From contig NZ_CP195158.1 of assembly GCF_051200825.1 (NCBI RefSeq), positions 310,001 through 374,000 on the forward strand: 64,000 bases of DNA, given 5' to 3'. Below are positions 52,035 through 60,948 of this stretch, piece after piece (within the stretch, counting starts at the first letter, position 1; the number at the start of each line of letters is the position of its first letter). The notes under the pieces are model-generated. The model did no database searches. It had not been told where the DNA came from and saw only the letters and a list, made by a program, of their open reading frames with translations. The DNA is from Formosa sp030427735 (GTDB taxonomy: Bacteria > Bacteroidota > Bacteroidia > Flavobacteriales > Flavobacteriaceae). A program made the position numbers and the translations under genes.

Positions 52035-52808
52035 TTATTCGATGAAATGCATTAATTCTTGTAGGGATTCTCTTTCATTTTCAATATAACTCATGTGTCC
52101 ATCAGGAAATTCCACTAATTTTACCTCGGTGTTTATAGTTTGTTGAATAACAGAATTATAGTCTAAAACCGGATCGTTTTTTCCAATAATAAACATTTTC
52201 TTATACGGCGAAAAATGGAGTAAGACTTCAAAATCTTGTCGAAGTTTCATGCCTTCCTGCGCAGCAATATATCCTTGAACAGGCGTTTTTAAGGCTTCTT
52301 TTTTTAATCGTGAAATGGCTTTTGCAAACTTTTTTGTGTTTTCGGGCCTAAATAAATTGGCAACAGACATTTCTACTAAAGTTTTGTAACTGGTTTTTGC
52401 GGCTTCAATGCCTCTGCTTCGTAAAGCTTTGCGCTCTTCGGAATCTGGTTTTGTGGTCGAATTCATTAATACCAAACCTTTAATATTATCTGGAAGACGT
52501 TCTGCTAAAACCAAGGCAACGTAGCCGCCCATAGAATGACCTACAACAAAATAGCGTCTTATTTTTAAATGTGTTAAAACGGTTTGTACGGCATCGGCCA
52601 TCATTTCCATAGTATGAATGTAGCCAATACAACCGGTTTGTCCGTGCCCTAACAGGTCAATACTAATAACGCGATTCCTTTTAGATAGTGTAGGGGTTAG
52701 GTTGTTCCACATTTCGCTATTTTCAAGAAAGCCATGAAGCAGAATTATAGCAGTGCCTTTGCCTTCGTCTTTATAATATATAGGTGTGCCTTTGTGTTCT
52801 ATAATCAT
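52035..52808 (-). CDS. Alpha/beta hydrolase
   Basis: This 257-residue cytosolic hydrolase has the oxyanion strand LLHGFLENSEMW, the nucleophile elbow GHSMGG (Ser92), a late acid in GKNDPVLD and the catalytic His in PDGHMSY, so the triad is complete. It resembles the EC 3.1/3.7 group that includes MenH-like and esterase enzymes; substrate unknown. No signal peptide is present. It is transcribed separately from its neighbours, with 65-base gaps on both sides. Confidence 0.85.
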   Translation of the reverse strand: MIIEHKGTPIYYKDEGKGTAIILLHGFLENSEMWNNLTPTLSKRNRVISIDLLGHGQTGCIGYIHTMEMMADAVQTVLTHLKIRRYFVVGHSMGGYVALVLAERLPDNIKGLVLMNSTTKPDSEERKALRSRGIEAAKTSYKTLVEMSVANLFRPENTKKFAKAISRLKKEALKTPVQGYIAAQEGMKLRQDFEVLLHFSPYKKMFIIGKNDPVLDYNSVIQQTINTEVKLVEFPDGHMSYIENERESLQELMHFIE

Positions 52809-52873
52809 AACTGCAATTTAAATGCAAAAATAAATGCTCTCTGTTAAATTAAATAATCTAAAACCATTAAGAT

Positions 52874-53530
52874 TTAAGCGTGTAAGCGTTTTATGGCCGA
52901 AAACGCTTTATTTACGTACTGTTCTTCTACAAGTACTGTAAATTCGTTGGTGGTCGATACCACTTCGTATAATGTGATGCCTTCCCAAGCCAATCGTTTA
53001 AAGATTTGATAATACAGCCCAGCAATCTTGGTGTTGTCTTCGGGTAAATTTATGCTTATGGCCGAAAGGTCGGTTTGTAAACCTATGCGTGTTTCGTTGG
53101 CGAAATAAGTTTCGATGTGCTCGCGCTCAGAACTCGATATTACAATATTGCTTTCGTGTATGCCTCGTGTAAACGCGTAAAATATATTAGATTTATCGCC
53201 TACCTGCCGAATTACTTTTGCATGGCTTTCGTAAAGTGTGTTCGAGTTTTTGTATGTGTAGTTGGCTAAATTAGATCTCACGGTAATATCGCCAAGGTTG
53301 CTTAATACTTTTTTTAATCTTACAGAATTTCCTAAATCGCGTGGTGGCGAATATCGCCTTAAAGCCATCATAATAGCACCCGATTTTATGGGTTTTCTTA
53401 GCATTTCGCTAATAGGCTCTACAAGTTCGTTGGCTAATGCCGAGTAGTTAACAATGTTTCTAGAAATGGCTTCTTCTAGAAAGGGTTGTGCTAGTAGTAG
53501 TTCTTCTACGCAAGAGGCAATGGTTTTCAT
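52874..53530 (-). CDS. ACT-domain-like regulatory protein beside aspartate kinase
   Basis: This 218-residue protein has an N-terminal region with helix-turn-helix character (SRNIVNYSALANELVEPI) and a C-terminal part with two ACT-like segments: DLSAISINLPEDNTKIAGLYYQIFKRLAWEGI and NEFTVLVEEQYVNKAFSAIK, where the Gly in WEGI matches the ACT ligand loop. It is divergent from the aspartate kinase gene, 102 bases away. That suggests an amino-acid-sensing regulator, possibly of the kinase or its gene, but neither DNA binding nor ligand is shown. No other motif is visible. Confidence 0.6.
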   Translation of the reverse strand: MKTIASCVEELLLAQPFLEEAISRNIVNYSALANELVEPISEMLRKPIKSGAIMMALRRYSPPRDLGNSVRLKKVLSNLGDITVRSNLANYTYKNSNTLYESHAKVIRQVGDKSNIFYAFTRGIHESNIVISSSEREHIETYFANETRIGLQTDLSAISINLPEDNTKIAGLYYQIFKRLAWEGITLYEVVSTTNEFTVLVEEQYVNKAFSAIKRLHA

Positions 53531-53582
53531 GTGTTAATTATTTAACATTCTGTGCAAATTTAGAACAATTTTTTAATTTTTA

Positions 53583-53612
53583 TTTGAAGTATCGTCTTCC
53601 TGATTACTTTTG
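53583..53612 (+). promoter_or_regulatory. Promoter of the aspartate kinase gene
   Basis: TTTG at 53583-53586 and TACTTTTG at 53605-53612 are separated by 18 bases, matching both Bacteroidota boxes. The ATG is 21 bases further on. Confidence 0.65.
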
Positions 53613-53632
53613 ATGCTTTAAACTTAAACATT

Positions 53633-54955
53633 ATGCTTGTATTAAAATTTGGTGGTACTTCTGTAGGGTCTGTAAAAAACATGACCAATGTTAAGAACAT
53701 CATCTCGGAAGGAGGAAGAAAGATTGTTGTGCTATCGGCGATGTCGGGTACAACGAATGCGTTGGTGGAAATTTCCAATACAATTAAAGATGGTAAACCA
53801 GAAGCGGCGTTACAGCAAGTAGAGGCTTTGCACGCAAAATATATAGAGGTTGTAAACGAATTGCTTACAAATGAAGAATATGTTGCCGAAACGTTGCAGT
53901 ATGTAGAGCGCGTTTTTAACGAATTAAAACAGATTACGGCACAACCGCATTCTACGTTGTTGTACAATATAATCGTATCTAAAGGAGAGTTGTTATCTAC
54001 TTTTATGTTTAGTCGATTTTTGCAGCAAGACGGTATTAAAGCGAGTTTGGTCTCTGCATTCGATTTTATGCGTACCGACAGAAATAGCGAACCCGATGCA
54101 TTTTACATTAAACAAAATTTGAATCGTATTTTAGATGCAAATAACGATACTCAAATTTTCGTTACACAAGGATTTATTTGTTTGGATGCCGATGGAAAAA
54201 CGTCTAACCTAGAGCGTGGCGGTAGCGATTATACGGCGAGTATTATTGGTGCTGCTGTTGAAGCTGAAGAAGTTCAGATTTGGACAGATATCGATGGTTT
54301 CCATAATAACGATCCGCGATACGTTCATAATACCGATGCGATTTCGCATTTATCATTCGATGAAGCTGCGGAGTTAGCTTATTTTGGAGCTAAAATTCTG
54401 CATCCGCAAACGGTAATGCCGGTTCGTGATTTACAAATTCCTGTTCGTATTAAAAATACTATGGAGCCACAGGCTTTTGGAACCTTAATAGATGATAAAG
54501 CCGAAGGCGAAGGCATTAAAGCAATTGCTGCTATAGATGGCATTACGGCCATAAAAATTAAGTCGGCTAGAATGCTGCAGGCACACGGCTTCTTGAAAAA
54601 AGTATTCGAAATTTTCGAAAAATATCATACGTCTATTGATATGATTACGACTTCGGAAATTGCGGTGTCTTTAACCATTGATGACAATACGTTTTTAAAT
54701 GATATTATAGCGGAATTAGAAGAATTTTCGAAAGTTAGTGTCGATACGCACCGAACCATTGTGTGTTTGGTAGGAAACAACATTGTGTACCATCCAGATA
54801 CCCATAAACTATTTCAGATTTTACAAGATGTAAATATTAGAATGATTTCTTACGGAGGAAGTAATAATAATATTTCACTTTTAATAAATACCAGCGATAA
54901 AGTAGAAACGCTTCAAAAATTACACCGTTACATCTTCGAGATGTCTCTGGTCTAA
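53633..54955 (+). CDS. lysC: Aspartate kinase
   Basis: Aspartate kinase starts the lysine, threonine and methionine pathways. The kinase domain (FGGTSVGSVKNM, VVLSAMSGTTNALV, LERGGSDYTAS, EVQIWTDIDGF) covers about residues 1-275, followed by two ACT domains that sense feedback amino acids (DGITAIKIKSARM and VSVDTHRTIVCLVG). At 440 residues it is monofunctional, without the homoserine dehydrogenase of ThrA. It has a well-spaced promoter and a strong terminator. Confidence 0.95.
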   Translation: MLVLKFGGTSVGSVKNMTNVKNIISEGGRKIVVLSAMSGTTNALVEISNTIKDGKPEAALQQVEALHAKYIEVVNELLTNEEYVAETLQYVERVFNELKQITAQPHSTLLYNIIVSKGELLSTFMFSRFLQQDGIKASLVSAFDFMRTDRNSEPDAFYIKQNLNRILDANNDTQIFVTQGFICLDADGKTSNLERGGSDYTASIIGAAVEAEEVQIWTDIDGFHNNDPRYVHNTDAISHLSFDEAAELAYFGAKILHPQTVMPVRDLQIPVRIKNTMEPQAFGTLIDDKAEGEGIKAIAAIDGITAIKIKSARMLQAHGFLKKVFEIFEKYHTSIDMITTSEIAVSLTIDDNTFLNDIIAELEEFSKVSVDTHRTIVCLVGNNIVYHPDTHKLFQILQDVNIRMISYGGSNNNISLLINTSDKVETLQKLHRYIFEMSLV

Positions 54956-54985
54956 ATAATGTTTTTAATCACTGATCTTTAATTG

Positions 54986-55013
54986 AAAACGACACCTTTT
55001 GGGTGTCGTTTTT
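54986..55013. terminator. Terminator after aspartate kinase
   Basis: An 11-bp stem (AAAACGACACC at 54986-54996 with its complement at 55002-55012) and a 5-nt loop end in T residues; the converging gene ends 27 bases later and may use it too. Confidence 0.9.
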
Positions 55014-55039
55014 GTTTGTTGGTAGTTGTGTTTCAACAA

Positions 55040-55603
55040 TTAAAATGTGTATCCAATTCGAACATGGAAATCTATAGCTGCTACAGTTTCGTCGCCAGAA
55101 TAATAATCTTCTGCTTTGATGAAATAATGAGCAATTCCAACGCCAGCACCAACTTCATAATTAAAATGTGTGCCAAGATTTCTGCGAATACCCCAAGATG
55201 GAATAACTGTTAAAAAATTGATTATACTTACATTCTCTCTATTAGAGATAAGAAACCAGTCTGGGTGATAGCTGGTTTTTAAAGTAATAAAATTTCCGCT
55301 GTTTTGGTCTATACGTTTATTTTTTTCTAATCGCTTACTCAAGTTGTAATACCATTTCGGTTCCAATGTAATAACAGGAGTCATTAAGTATCCTGTTCCA
55401 TAATAATCATTACCCCAAATAACAGCGTCTAACCCAATTTCACTCCGTAAAGCAATTGAGTTTGTTAGGCGTGATTCGTTGTTAATATATAATCCCAAAA
55501 GATTTGTTTGTACATTAAAAATAGAACGTTCTACACTTGAGGACTGGGCATAGCTCCCTAGAGAAAGTCCGCAAACGAACATGGCGAAAAGTAGGTTTTT
55601 CAT
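55040..55603 (-). CDS. Small exported outer-membrane beta-barrel protein
   Basis: The signal peptide (ending GSYAQ) is followed by ~165 residues of alternating polar/hydrophobic strands (NLLGLYINNESRLTNSIALRSEIG, PVITLEPKWYYN, YEVGAGVGIAHYF) ending in IGYTF, typical of a small 8-strand barrel like OmpW/OmpX. I see no family-specific motif; the role is unknown. It lies downstream of aminopeptidase P, but a terminator lies between them. Confidence 0.65.
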   Translation of the reverse strand: MKNLLFAMFVCGLSLGSYAQSSSVERSIFNVQTNLLGLYINNESRLTNSIALRSEIGLDAVIWGNDYYGTGYLMTPVITLEPKWYYNLSKRLEKNKRIDQNSGNFITLKTSYHPDWFLISNRENVSIINFLTVIPSWGIRRNLGTHFNYEVGAGVGIAHYFIKAEDYYSGDETVAAIDFHVRIGYTF

Positions 55604-55642
55604 GAAAGGTGGTTAAATGATTAATATTGTAAATGGGCTAAA

Positions 55643-55684
55643 ATAAAAAAATAACCCAAAACAGATTCGTTTTGGATTATTTTA
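55643..55684 (-). terminator. Terminator after the aminopeptidase P gene
   Basis: Arms 55650-55662 and 55669-55681 form a 13-bp stem with one mismatch and a 6-nt loop; on the minus strand it ends in a long T run. It separates the peptidase gene from the barrel gene. Confidence 0.8.
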
Positions 55685-55708
55685 TAATGATATTGAAATA
55701 ACCAGTGT

Positions 55709-57001
55709 TTAGCTGTTCATTAAATCTTCAATTTCGTCGGCTTCAATAGGGATGTTGCGCATTAAGTTAAAAGGTTCTCCTTGAGGTTGAATAACCACAT
55801 CGTCCTCTAAACGTATGCCAAAACCTTCTTCAGGAATGTAAATGCCCGGCTCAACGGTAAATACCATATTGGCTTGCATAGGCTCGGTAAGTATGCCGTA
55901 GTCGTGCGTGTCTAATCCCATATGGTGGGAGGTGCCGTGCATAAAATATTTTTTGTAAGCAGGCCAATCTGGGTTTTCGTTTTGCACATCGGCTTTGTCT
56001 AAGAGTCCTAGATCTATAAGTTCAGAAGTCATTAATTTACCAACTTCAACATGGTAATCTGCCCAAATGGTACCAGGTACAAGCATTTTTGTCGCCTCGT
56101 TTTTAACGCGGTTAATGGCATTGTACACTTGTTTTTGTCGGTCGGTAAAACGGCCAGAAACAGGAATGGTTCGTGACATATCCGACGAATAATTGGCATA
56201 TTCGGCACCAATATCCAGCAAAATTAAGTCGCCAGCTTTACATTCCTGATTGTTTTCTATGTAATGTAGCACATTGGCGTTATTACCAGAAGCAACAATA
56301 GGTGTGTAAGCAAAACCTTTAGACCTGTTGTTAAGGAATTCGTGCATGAATTCGGCTTCTATATTATATTCCGTTACGCCCGGTTTTACGAAGTTTAAAA
56401 TTCTTCGGAATCCCTTTTCGGTAATGTTACAGGCTTGTTGAATTAAGTCGATTTCTATGGCATGCTTTACAGAGCGTAAACGCTGTAAAATAGGATTGCT
56501 TTTAGCTACACTGTGTGCAGGATATTTTTCGCGAAGCCAGGCGTTAAAGCGGTCTTCGCGAGTTTGGGTTTCTGTGTTTGCTCGGTAATGTTCGTTGGTG
56601 TTTATATAAACCGTTTCGCATTGCGACATGATTTCCTTAAAAATTTTGTCGAAATCCTGAAGCCAATACACAGTTTTGATGCCAGAGGTTTTAAAAGCGG
56701 CATCTTTGTCTAATTTAGCGCCTTCCCAAACAGCAATGTGTTCGTTGGTTTCGGTTAAAAATAAAATTTCGCGATGTTTTGGATTTGGACAATCCGGAAA
56801 TAAAACCAAAATACTACTTTCTTGGTCTACACCACTTAGGTAGAATAAATTGCGGTCTTGCTGGAACGGCATGGTACTGTCTGCGCCAATTGGGTAAATG
56901 TCGTTTGCGTTAAAAACGGCTAAACTATTTGGTTTCATTTGCGCTTTAAACTGCGCTCTGTTGTGGATAAATAAATCGCTGTTTATAGGGTGATATTTCA
57001 T
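55709..57001 (-). CDS. pepP: Aminopeptidase P (M24B)
   Basis: Aminopeptidase P removes N-terminal residues before proline. The 430 residues contain an N-terminal creatinase-like domain and the M24 pita-bread domain with metal ligands in DIGAEYANYSSDMSRT (two Asp), GTSHHMGLDTHD (His), VFTVEPGIY (Glu) and GIRLEDDVVI (Glu). The start ATG is consistent with MKYHPINSDLF and the upstream promoter. It has no signal peptide and should be cytosolic. Confidence 0.92.
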   Translation of the reverse strand: MKYHPINSDLFIHNRAQFKAQMKPNSLAVFNANDIYPIGADSTMPFQQDRNLFYLSGVDQESSILVLFPDCPNPKHREILFLTETNEHIAVWEGAKLDKDAAFKTSGIKTVYWLQDFDKIFKEIMSQCETVYINTNEHYRANTETQTREDRFNAWLREKYPAHSVAKSNPILQRLRSVKHAIEIDLIQQACNITEKGFRRILNFVKPGVTEYNIEAEFMHEFLNNRSKGFAYTPIVASGNNANVLHYIENNQECKAGDLILLDIGAEYANYSSDMSRTIPVSGRFTDRQKQVYNAINRVKNEATKMLVPGTIWADYHVEVGKLMTSELIDLGLLDKADVQNENPDWPAYKKYFMHGTSHHMGLDTHDYGILTEPMQANMVFTVEPGIYIPEEGFGIRLEDDVVIQPQGEPFNLMRNIPIEADEIEDLMNS

Positions 57002-57032
57002 TTTGAAATGATGTTTGTTTACAGTTTTTTTT

Positions 57033-57040
57033 CAAAATTA
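57033..57040 (-). promoter_or_regulatory. Minus-7 promoter element for pepP
   Basis: The minus strand reads TAATTTTG, an exact TAnnTTTG match, 31 bases before the pepP ATG. Confidence 0.5.
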
Positions 57041-57337
57041 CATATATAAAAAGTAATGCTGTAACTAGAAACCTTAAATTGATGTTAAACCTGAAATGAC
57101 GTTTTTGTAGTAGGTTTTAATTGTGTAAATAATTACGTATTTTTTAAGTATTAAACTACGTATTAAATTGATTTTTTGTTAAAAATCAGAAGAAAATATA
57201 CGTATTGCATTGTTGGAAAAAATATTTTTTTTGACGGACTTTATCTTGGTGTTCGAAATCGTTATAGTAAAACTCTTAAAATGAGTTGTTTAATAGCTTC
57301 TTTAAAATCGTTCTAAATACAAATTTATAGAGGCAAC

Positions 57338-57371
57338 TTTTTGTGTATGAAACACTGGTAGCCTAAATTTG
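57338..57371 (+). promoter_or_regulatory. Promoter of the sdhCAB operon
   Basis: TTTTTG (57338-57343) and TAAATTTG (57364-57371) are 20 bases apart, the best complete match to the Bacteroidota minus-33/minus-7 promoter in the window. The sdhC ATG is 26 bases downstream. Confidence 0.7.
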
Positions 57372-57396
57372 TAATTATAAAACTAACATCAAAAAA

Positions 57397-58077
57397 ATGA
57401 GCGGAATTTTAAATTCTTCAATAGGAAGAAAGTTTGCGATGGCTCTATCTGCACTCTTTCTTATGATTTTCTTATTACAGCATTTTATTATCAATTTAAC
57501 TTCAGTATTTAGTGCAGATGCGTTTAACAACCTATCGCATTTTATGGGTACCAATCCATTAATTCAATACCTCATGCAACCGGTATTAATTTTTGGAGTG
57601 ATATTTCATTTTGTAATGGGGTTTGTATTAGAAATACGTAATAAGAATGCAAGGCACATTAAATATTATAAAAATAATGGTGCTGCCAATTCTACTTGGA
57701 TGAGTAGAAATATGATTTACAGTGGGTTATTTATTTTAATCTTCTTGATTATTCACTTTTTAGATTTTTGGATTCCGGAAATCAACACCAAATACATTCA
57801 AGGCGATATGTCTGGTTTGTTAGCCGATGGCGAAACGTACCGTTATTTTGAAGAATTACAGCACAAATTTGTGCCTTTTTGGAGAGTGGCTTTATACTGT
57901 TTAGGGTTTGTATTCTTAGCACTGCACTTGCTGCATGGTTTCGATTCGGCATTCCAATCGGTTGGAGCAAATAACAAATACACGAAAGGTTTAAAAGGAT
58001 TTGGAAAAGCGTATGCCATTGTAATTCCTGTTGGGTTTATCGTTATTGCTTTATTTCATCATTTTAACGCACACTAA
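57397..58077 (+). CDS. sdhC: Succinate dehydrogenase cytochrome b subunit
   Basis: This 226-residue membrane anchor is the single-polypeptide, five-helix cytochrome b of type B succinate:menaquinone oxidoreductases. Helices carry His residues for two hemes: LLQHFIINLTSVF, FGVIFHFVMGFVLE, IIHFLDFWI, LHLLHGFDSAFQSVG and a late HHFNAH. It has the expected length for the fused anchor and no separate SdhD is needed. sdhA follows after 16 bases. Confidence 0.94.
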   Translation: MSGILNSSIGRKFAMALSALFLMIFLLQHFIINLTSVFSADAFNNLSHFMGTNPLIQYLMQPVLIFGVIFHFVMGFVLEIRNKNARHIKYYKNNGAANSTWMSRNMIYSGLFILIFLIIHFLDFWIPEINTKYIQGDMSGLLADGETYRYFEELQHKFVPFWRVALYCLGFVFLALHLLHGFDSAFQSVGANNKYTKGLKGFGKAYAIVIPVGFIVIALFHHFNAH

Positions 58078-58092
58078 AAAACACATCTAAAT

Positions 58093-60105
58093 ATGGCTTT
58101 AGATTCAAGAGTACCAAAGGGTCCAATTAAAGATAAATGGACAGACTATAAAAATAAAATAAACCTTGTAAACCCAGCAAACAAACGTCATATCGATGTT
58201 ATTGTTGTAGGAACAGGGTTAGCTGGAGGTTCTGCTGCAGCTACTTTAGCAGAATTAGGTTACAATGTAAAAGCTTTTGCTTATCAAGATTCGCCACGTC
58301 GTGCACACTCTATTGCTGCACAAGGGGGAATTAACGCTGCAAAAAATTATCAAGGCGATGGCGATTCTACATACAGATTGTTTTACGATACTGTAAAAGG
58401 TGGCGATTACCGTTCGCGCGAAGCTAACGTGTACCGTTTGGCCGAAGTATCTGCAAATATTATAGACCAATGTGTGGCGCAAGGTGTACCTTTTGCACGC
58501 GATTATGGCGGATTGTTAGATAACCGTTCGTTTGGTGGTGTATTAGTATCTAGAACATTCTATGCTAAAGGTCAAACAGGACAGCAGTTGTTATTAGGTG
58601 CTTATTCTGCCATGAACAGACAAATTGCACGTGGTAAAATAGAAATGTTTAACCGCCACGAAATGTTAGATGTGGTTATTGTAGACGGCAAAGCTAGAGG
58701 TATTATTGCCCGTAATTTAATAACCGGAGAAATAGAAAGACATTCTGCGCATGCTGTAGTAATCGCTTCTGGTGGATATGGAAATGTATATTTCTTATCG
58801 ACTAACGCTATGGGAAGTAATGCTACCGCAGCTTGGAAAATTCATAAAAAAGGGGCGTATTTCGCAAACCCTTGTTATACACAAATTCACCCAACGTGTA
58901 TTCCGCGTTCTGGAGATTACCAGTCTAAATTAACGTTAATGTCGGAGTCGTTACGTAACGACGGACGCATTTGGGTGCCTAAAAACATGGACGATGTTTT
59001 GGCCATTCGTGAAGGACGTAAAAAGCCTACCGATTTATCGGAAGACGAGCGTGATTATTACTTAGAGCGTCGTTATCCTGCCTTTGGTAACTTAGTACCT
59101 AGAGATGTGGCGTCGCGTGCCGCTAAAGAGCGTTGCGATGCAGGTTATGGTGTTAATGCTACTGGTGAGGCGGTGTATTTAGACTTTGCTTCGGCAATAC
59201 AACGTTATGGGAAAGAGCAAGCTAAAATTCACAATATCTCTAATCCTTCAGCAGAAAAAATATACGAATTAGGTCAGAAAATCGTTGAAGCGAAATACGG
59301 AAACTTATTCCAGATGTACGAAAAAATCGTAGATGAAGATCCGTATAAAACGCCAATGATGATTTATCCTGCGACACACTACACTATGGGTGGTGTTTGG
59401 GTAGATTATAACTTAATGACGACCATTCCTGGATGTTATTGTATTGGGGAAGCGAACTTCTCCGATCACGGGGCTAACAGATTGGGAGCTTCAGCCTTAA
59501 TGCAAGGTTTAGCCGATGGTTATTTTGTGTTACCGTATACTATTGGCGATTATTTAGCCGATGATATCCGTACAGGAAAAATTTCTACCGCAACGAAAGA
59601 ATTCGATGAAGCCGAAAAAGCTGTAAAAGATCGTATTGATTTCTTTATCAATAATAAGGGTACAAAATCTGTAGATCATTTCCACAAACGTTTAGGAAAA
59701 GTAATGTGGGATAAAGTAGGTATGGCCAGAAACGAAAAAGGTTTAAAAGAAGCTATGGCAGAAATTAAAGCCATTCGCGAAGAATTCTGGAAAGAAGTTA
59801 AAGTGCCAGGTAATGCTAACGAATTAAACCCAGAGTTAGAAAAAGCAGGTCGCGTAGCAGATTTCTTAGAGTTAGGCGAATTGTTTGCTAAAGATGCTCT
59901 TGTAAGAGAAGAATCTTGTGGTGGGCACTTTAGAGAAGAGTCTGTAGAATTAGATGGCGAACAAAAAGGAGAAGCTAAACGAGACGATGAAAACTTCGCA
60001 TTCGTATCGGCTTGGGAATACAAAGGCGAACCAGCTGATGCTGTACTACATAAAGAACAATTAGAATTTAAAGATATAGAACTTAAACAACGTTCATACA
60101 AATAA
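58093..60105 (+). CDS. sdhA: Succinate dehydrogenase/fumarate reductase flavoprotein subunit
   Basis: The 670-residue subunit carries covalent FAD and the substrate site. The dinucleotide-binding GTGLAGGSAAATLAELG, the FAD-attachment region SPRRAHSIAAQGGINAAKN (conserved His in AHS), THYTMGGVWVDY (substrate His), and SCGGHFREES are visible. It is somewhat longer than E. coli SdhA, as in other Bacteroidota enzymes. sdhB follows after 10 bases. Confidence 0.97.
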   Translation: MALDSRVPKGPIKDKWTDYKNKINLVNPANKRHIDVIVVGTGLAGGSAAATLAELGYNVKAFAYQDSPRRAHSIAAQGGINAAKNYQGDGDSTYRLFYDTVKGGDYRSREANVYRLAEVSANIIDQCVAQGVPFARDYGGLLDNRSFGGVLVSRTFYAKGQTGQQLLLGAYSAMNRQIARGKIEMFNRHEMLDVVIVDGKARGIIARNLITGEIERHSAHAVVIASGGYGNVYFLSTNAMGSNATAAWKIHKKGAYFANPCYTQIHPTCIPRSGDYQSKLTLMSESLRNDGRIWVPKNMDDVLAIREGRKKPTDLSEDERDYYLERRYPAFGNLVPRDVASRAAKERCDAGYGVNATGEAVYLDFASAIQRYGKEQAKIHNISNPSAEKIYELGQKIVEAKYGNLFQMYEKIVDEDPYKTPMMIYPATHYTMGGVWVDYNLMTTIPGCYCIGEANFSDHGANRLGASALMQGLADGYFVLPYTIGDYLADDIRTGKISTATKEFDEAEKAVKDRIDFFINNKGTKSVDHFHKRLGKVMWDKVGMARNEKGLKEAMAEIKAIREEFWKEVKVPGNANELNPELEKAGRVADFLELGELFAKDALVREESCGGHFREESVELDGEQKGEAKRDDENFAFVSAWEYKGEPADAVLHKEQLEFKDIELKQRSYK

Positions 60106-60115
60106 AATAGACATT

Positions 60116-60862
60116 ATGAATTTAACACTAAAAATTTGGAGACAGAAAGACTCGAGTGCAAAGGGTCAAATGGTCGATTATAAAGTCACCGATATTTCAG
60201 AGCATATGTCTTTTTTAGAAATGATGGATGTTTTGAACGAACAATTGGTTAACGCTGGCGAAGAACCTGTAGCTTTCGATCACGATTGTCGCGAAGGTAT
60301 CTGTGGTATGTGTTCGTTATATATTAATGGCGAAGCCCATGGTCCAGACCGAGGGGTAACTACTTGCCAGTTGCATATGCGTATGTTTAAAGATGGCGAC
60401 ACGATTACTATCGAGCCATGGCGCGCAGCTGCATTTCCAGTTATAAAAGATTTAATAGTAGATAGAACGTCTTTTGAGCGTATCCAGCAAGCAGGCGGAT
60501 TTATTTCTGTAAATACTTCTGGAAATACGCAAGATGCCAACGCTATTCCTATTGCTAAAGAAGCCGCCGATAAAGCTATGGATGCTGCTACCTGTATTGG
60601 TTGTGGTGCCTGTGTAGCGAGTTGTAAAAACTCGTCTGCAATGTTGTTTGTTGGTGCAAAAGTATCGCAGTATGCATTGCTTCCGCAGGGACAAGTAGAG
60701 GCCACAGAGCGTGTATTAAACATGGTAAAACAAATGGACGAAGAAGGTTTTGGTAACTGTACCAATACTGGAGCTTGCGAAGTAGAATGTCCTAAAGGTA
60801 TTTCTTTAGAGAACATTGCCCGTATGAATCGCGAATATTTAAAAGCAGCGTTTAAAGGCTAA
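60116..60862 (+). CDS. sdhB: Succinate dehydrogenase iron-sulfur subunit
   Basis: SdhB relays electrons from FAD to the membrane hemes through three clusters. Cysteine motifs appear in order: CREGICGMCSLYING and VTTC ([2Fe-2S]), CIGCGACVASCKN, and CTNTGACEVECPKG. The 248 residues are typical. With sdhC and sdhA it completes a TCA-cycle complex II, probably linked to menaquinone in this lineage. A strong terminator follows. Confidence 0.97.
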   Translation: MNLTLKIWRQKDSSAKGQMVDYKVTDISEHMSFLEMMDVLNEQLVNAGEEPVAFDHDCREGICGMCSLYINGEAHGPDRGVTTCQLHMRMFKDGDTITIEPWRAAAFPVIKDLIVDRTSFERIQQAGGFISVNTSGNTQDANAIPIAKEAADKAMDAATCIGCGACVASCKNSSAMLFVGAKVSQYALLPQGQVEATERVLNMVKQMDEEGFGNCTNTGACEVECPKGISLENIARMNREYLKAAFKG

Positions 60863-60886
60863 ACCTTACAACGTTTATATAACATT

Positions 60887-60918
60887 AAAAATCCTAAGCA
60901 TTTTGCTTAGGATTTTTT
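60887..60918 (+). terminator. Intrinsic terminator of the sdhCAB operon
   Basis: A perfect 13-bp stem (60887-60899 with 60905-60917, AAAAATCCTAAGC) has a 5-nt loop and a T tail, 25 bases after sdhB. Confidence 0.95.
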
Positions 60919-60948
60919 GTTTAGTTTTAAACCCTAATATTATAAATA

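Larger units (their letters stand above)
57002..57396. other. 395-base non-coding region between pepP and sdhC with two promoters and TACGTATT repeats
   Basis: This divergent region holds a minus-strand minus-7 element for pepP (57033-57040), three TACGTATT copies (57134, 57157, 57199), two GTATTAAA copies (57148 and 57160), and a consensus promoter for sdhC at its right end (57338-57371). I see no credible ORF or tRNA. It is very A/T-rich (TTTTTTT runs) in the middle. Confidence 0.7.

Noticed and set aside
57002..57396. A hidden gene in the 395-base gap
   Set aside because: All frames are broken by stops, and the region is explained by promoters and repeats.
60280..60816. A 178-codon minus-strand frame across sdhB
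   Set aside because: It mirrors the Fe-S subunit coding sequence; the sdhB cysteine motifs are unmistakable on the plus strand.
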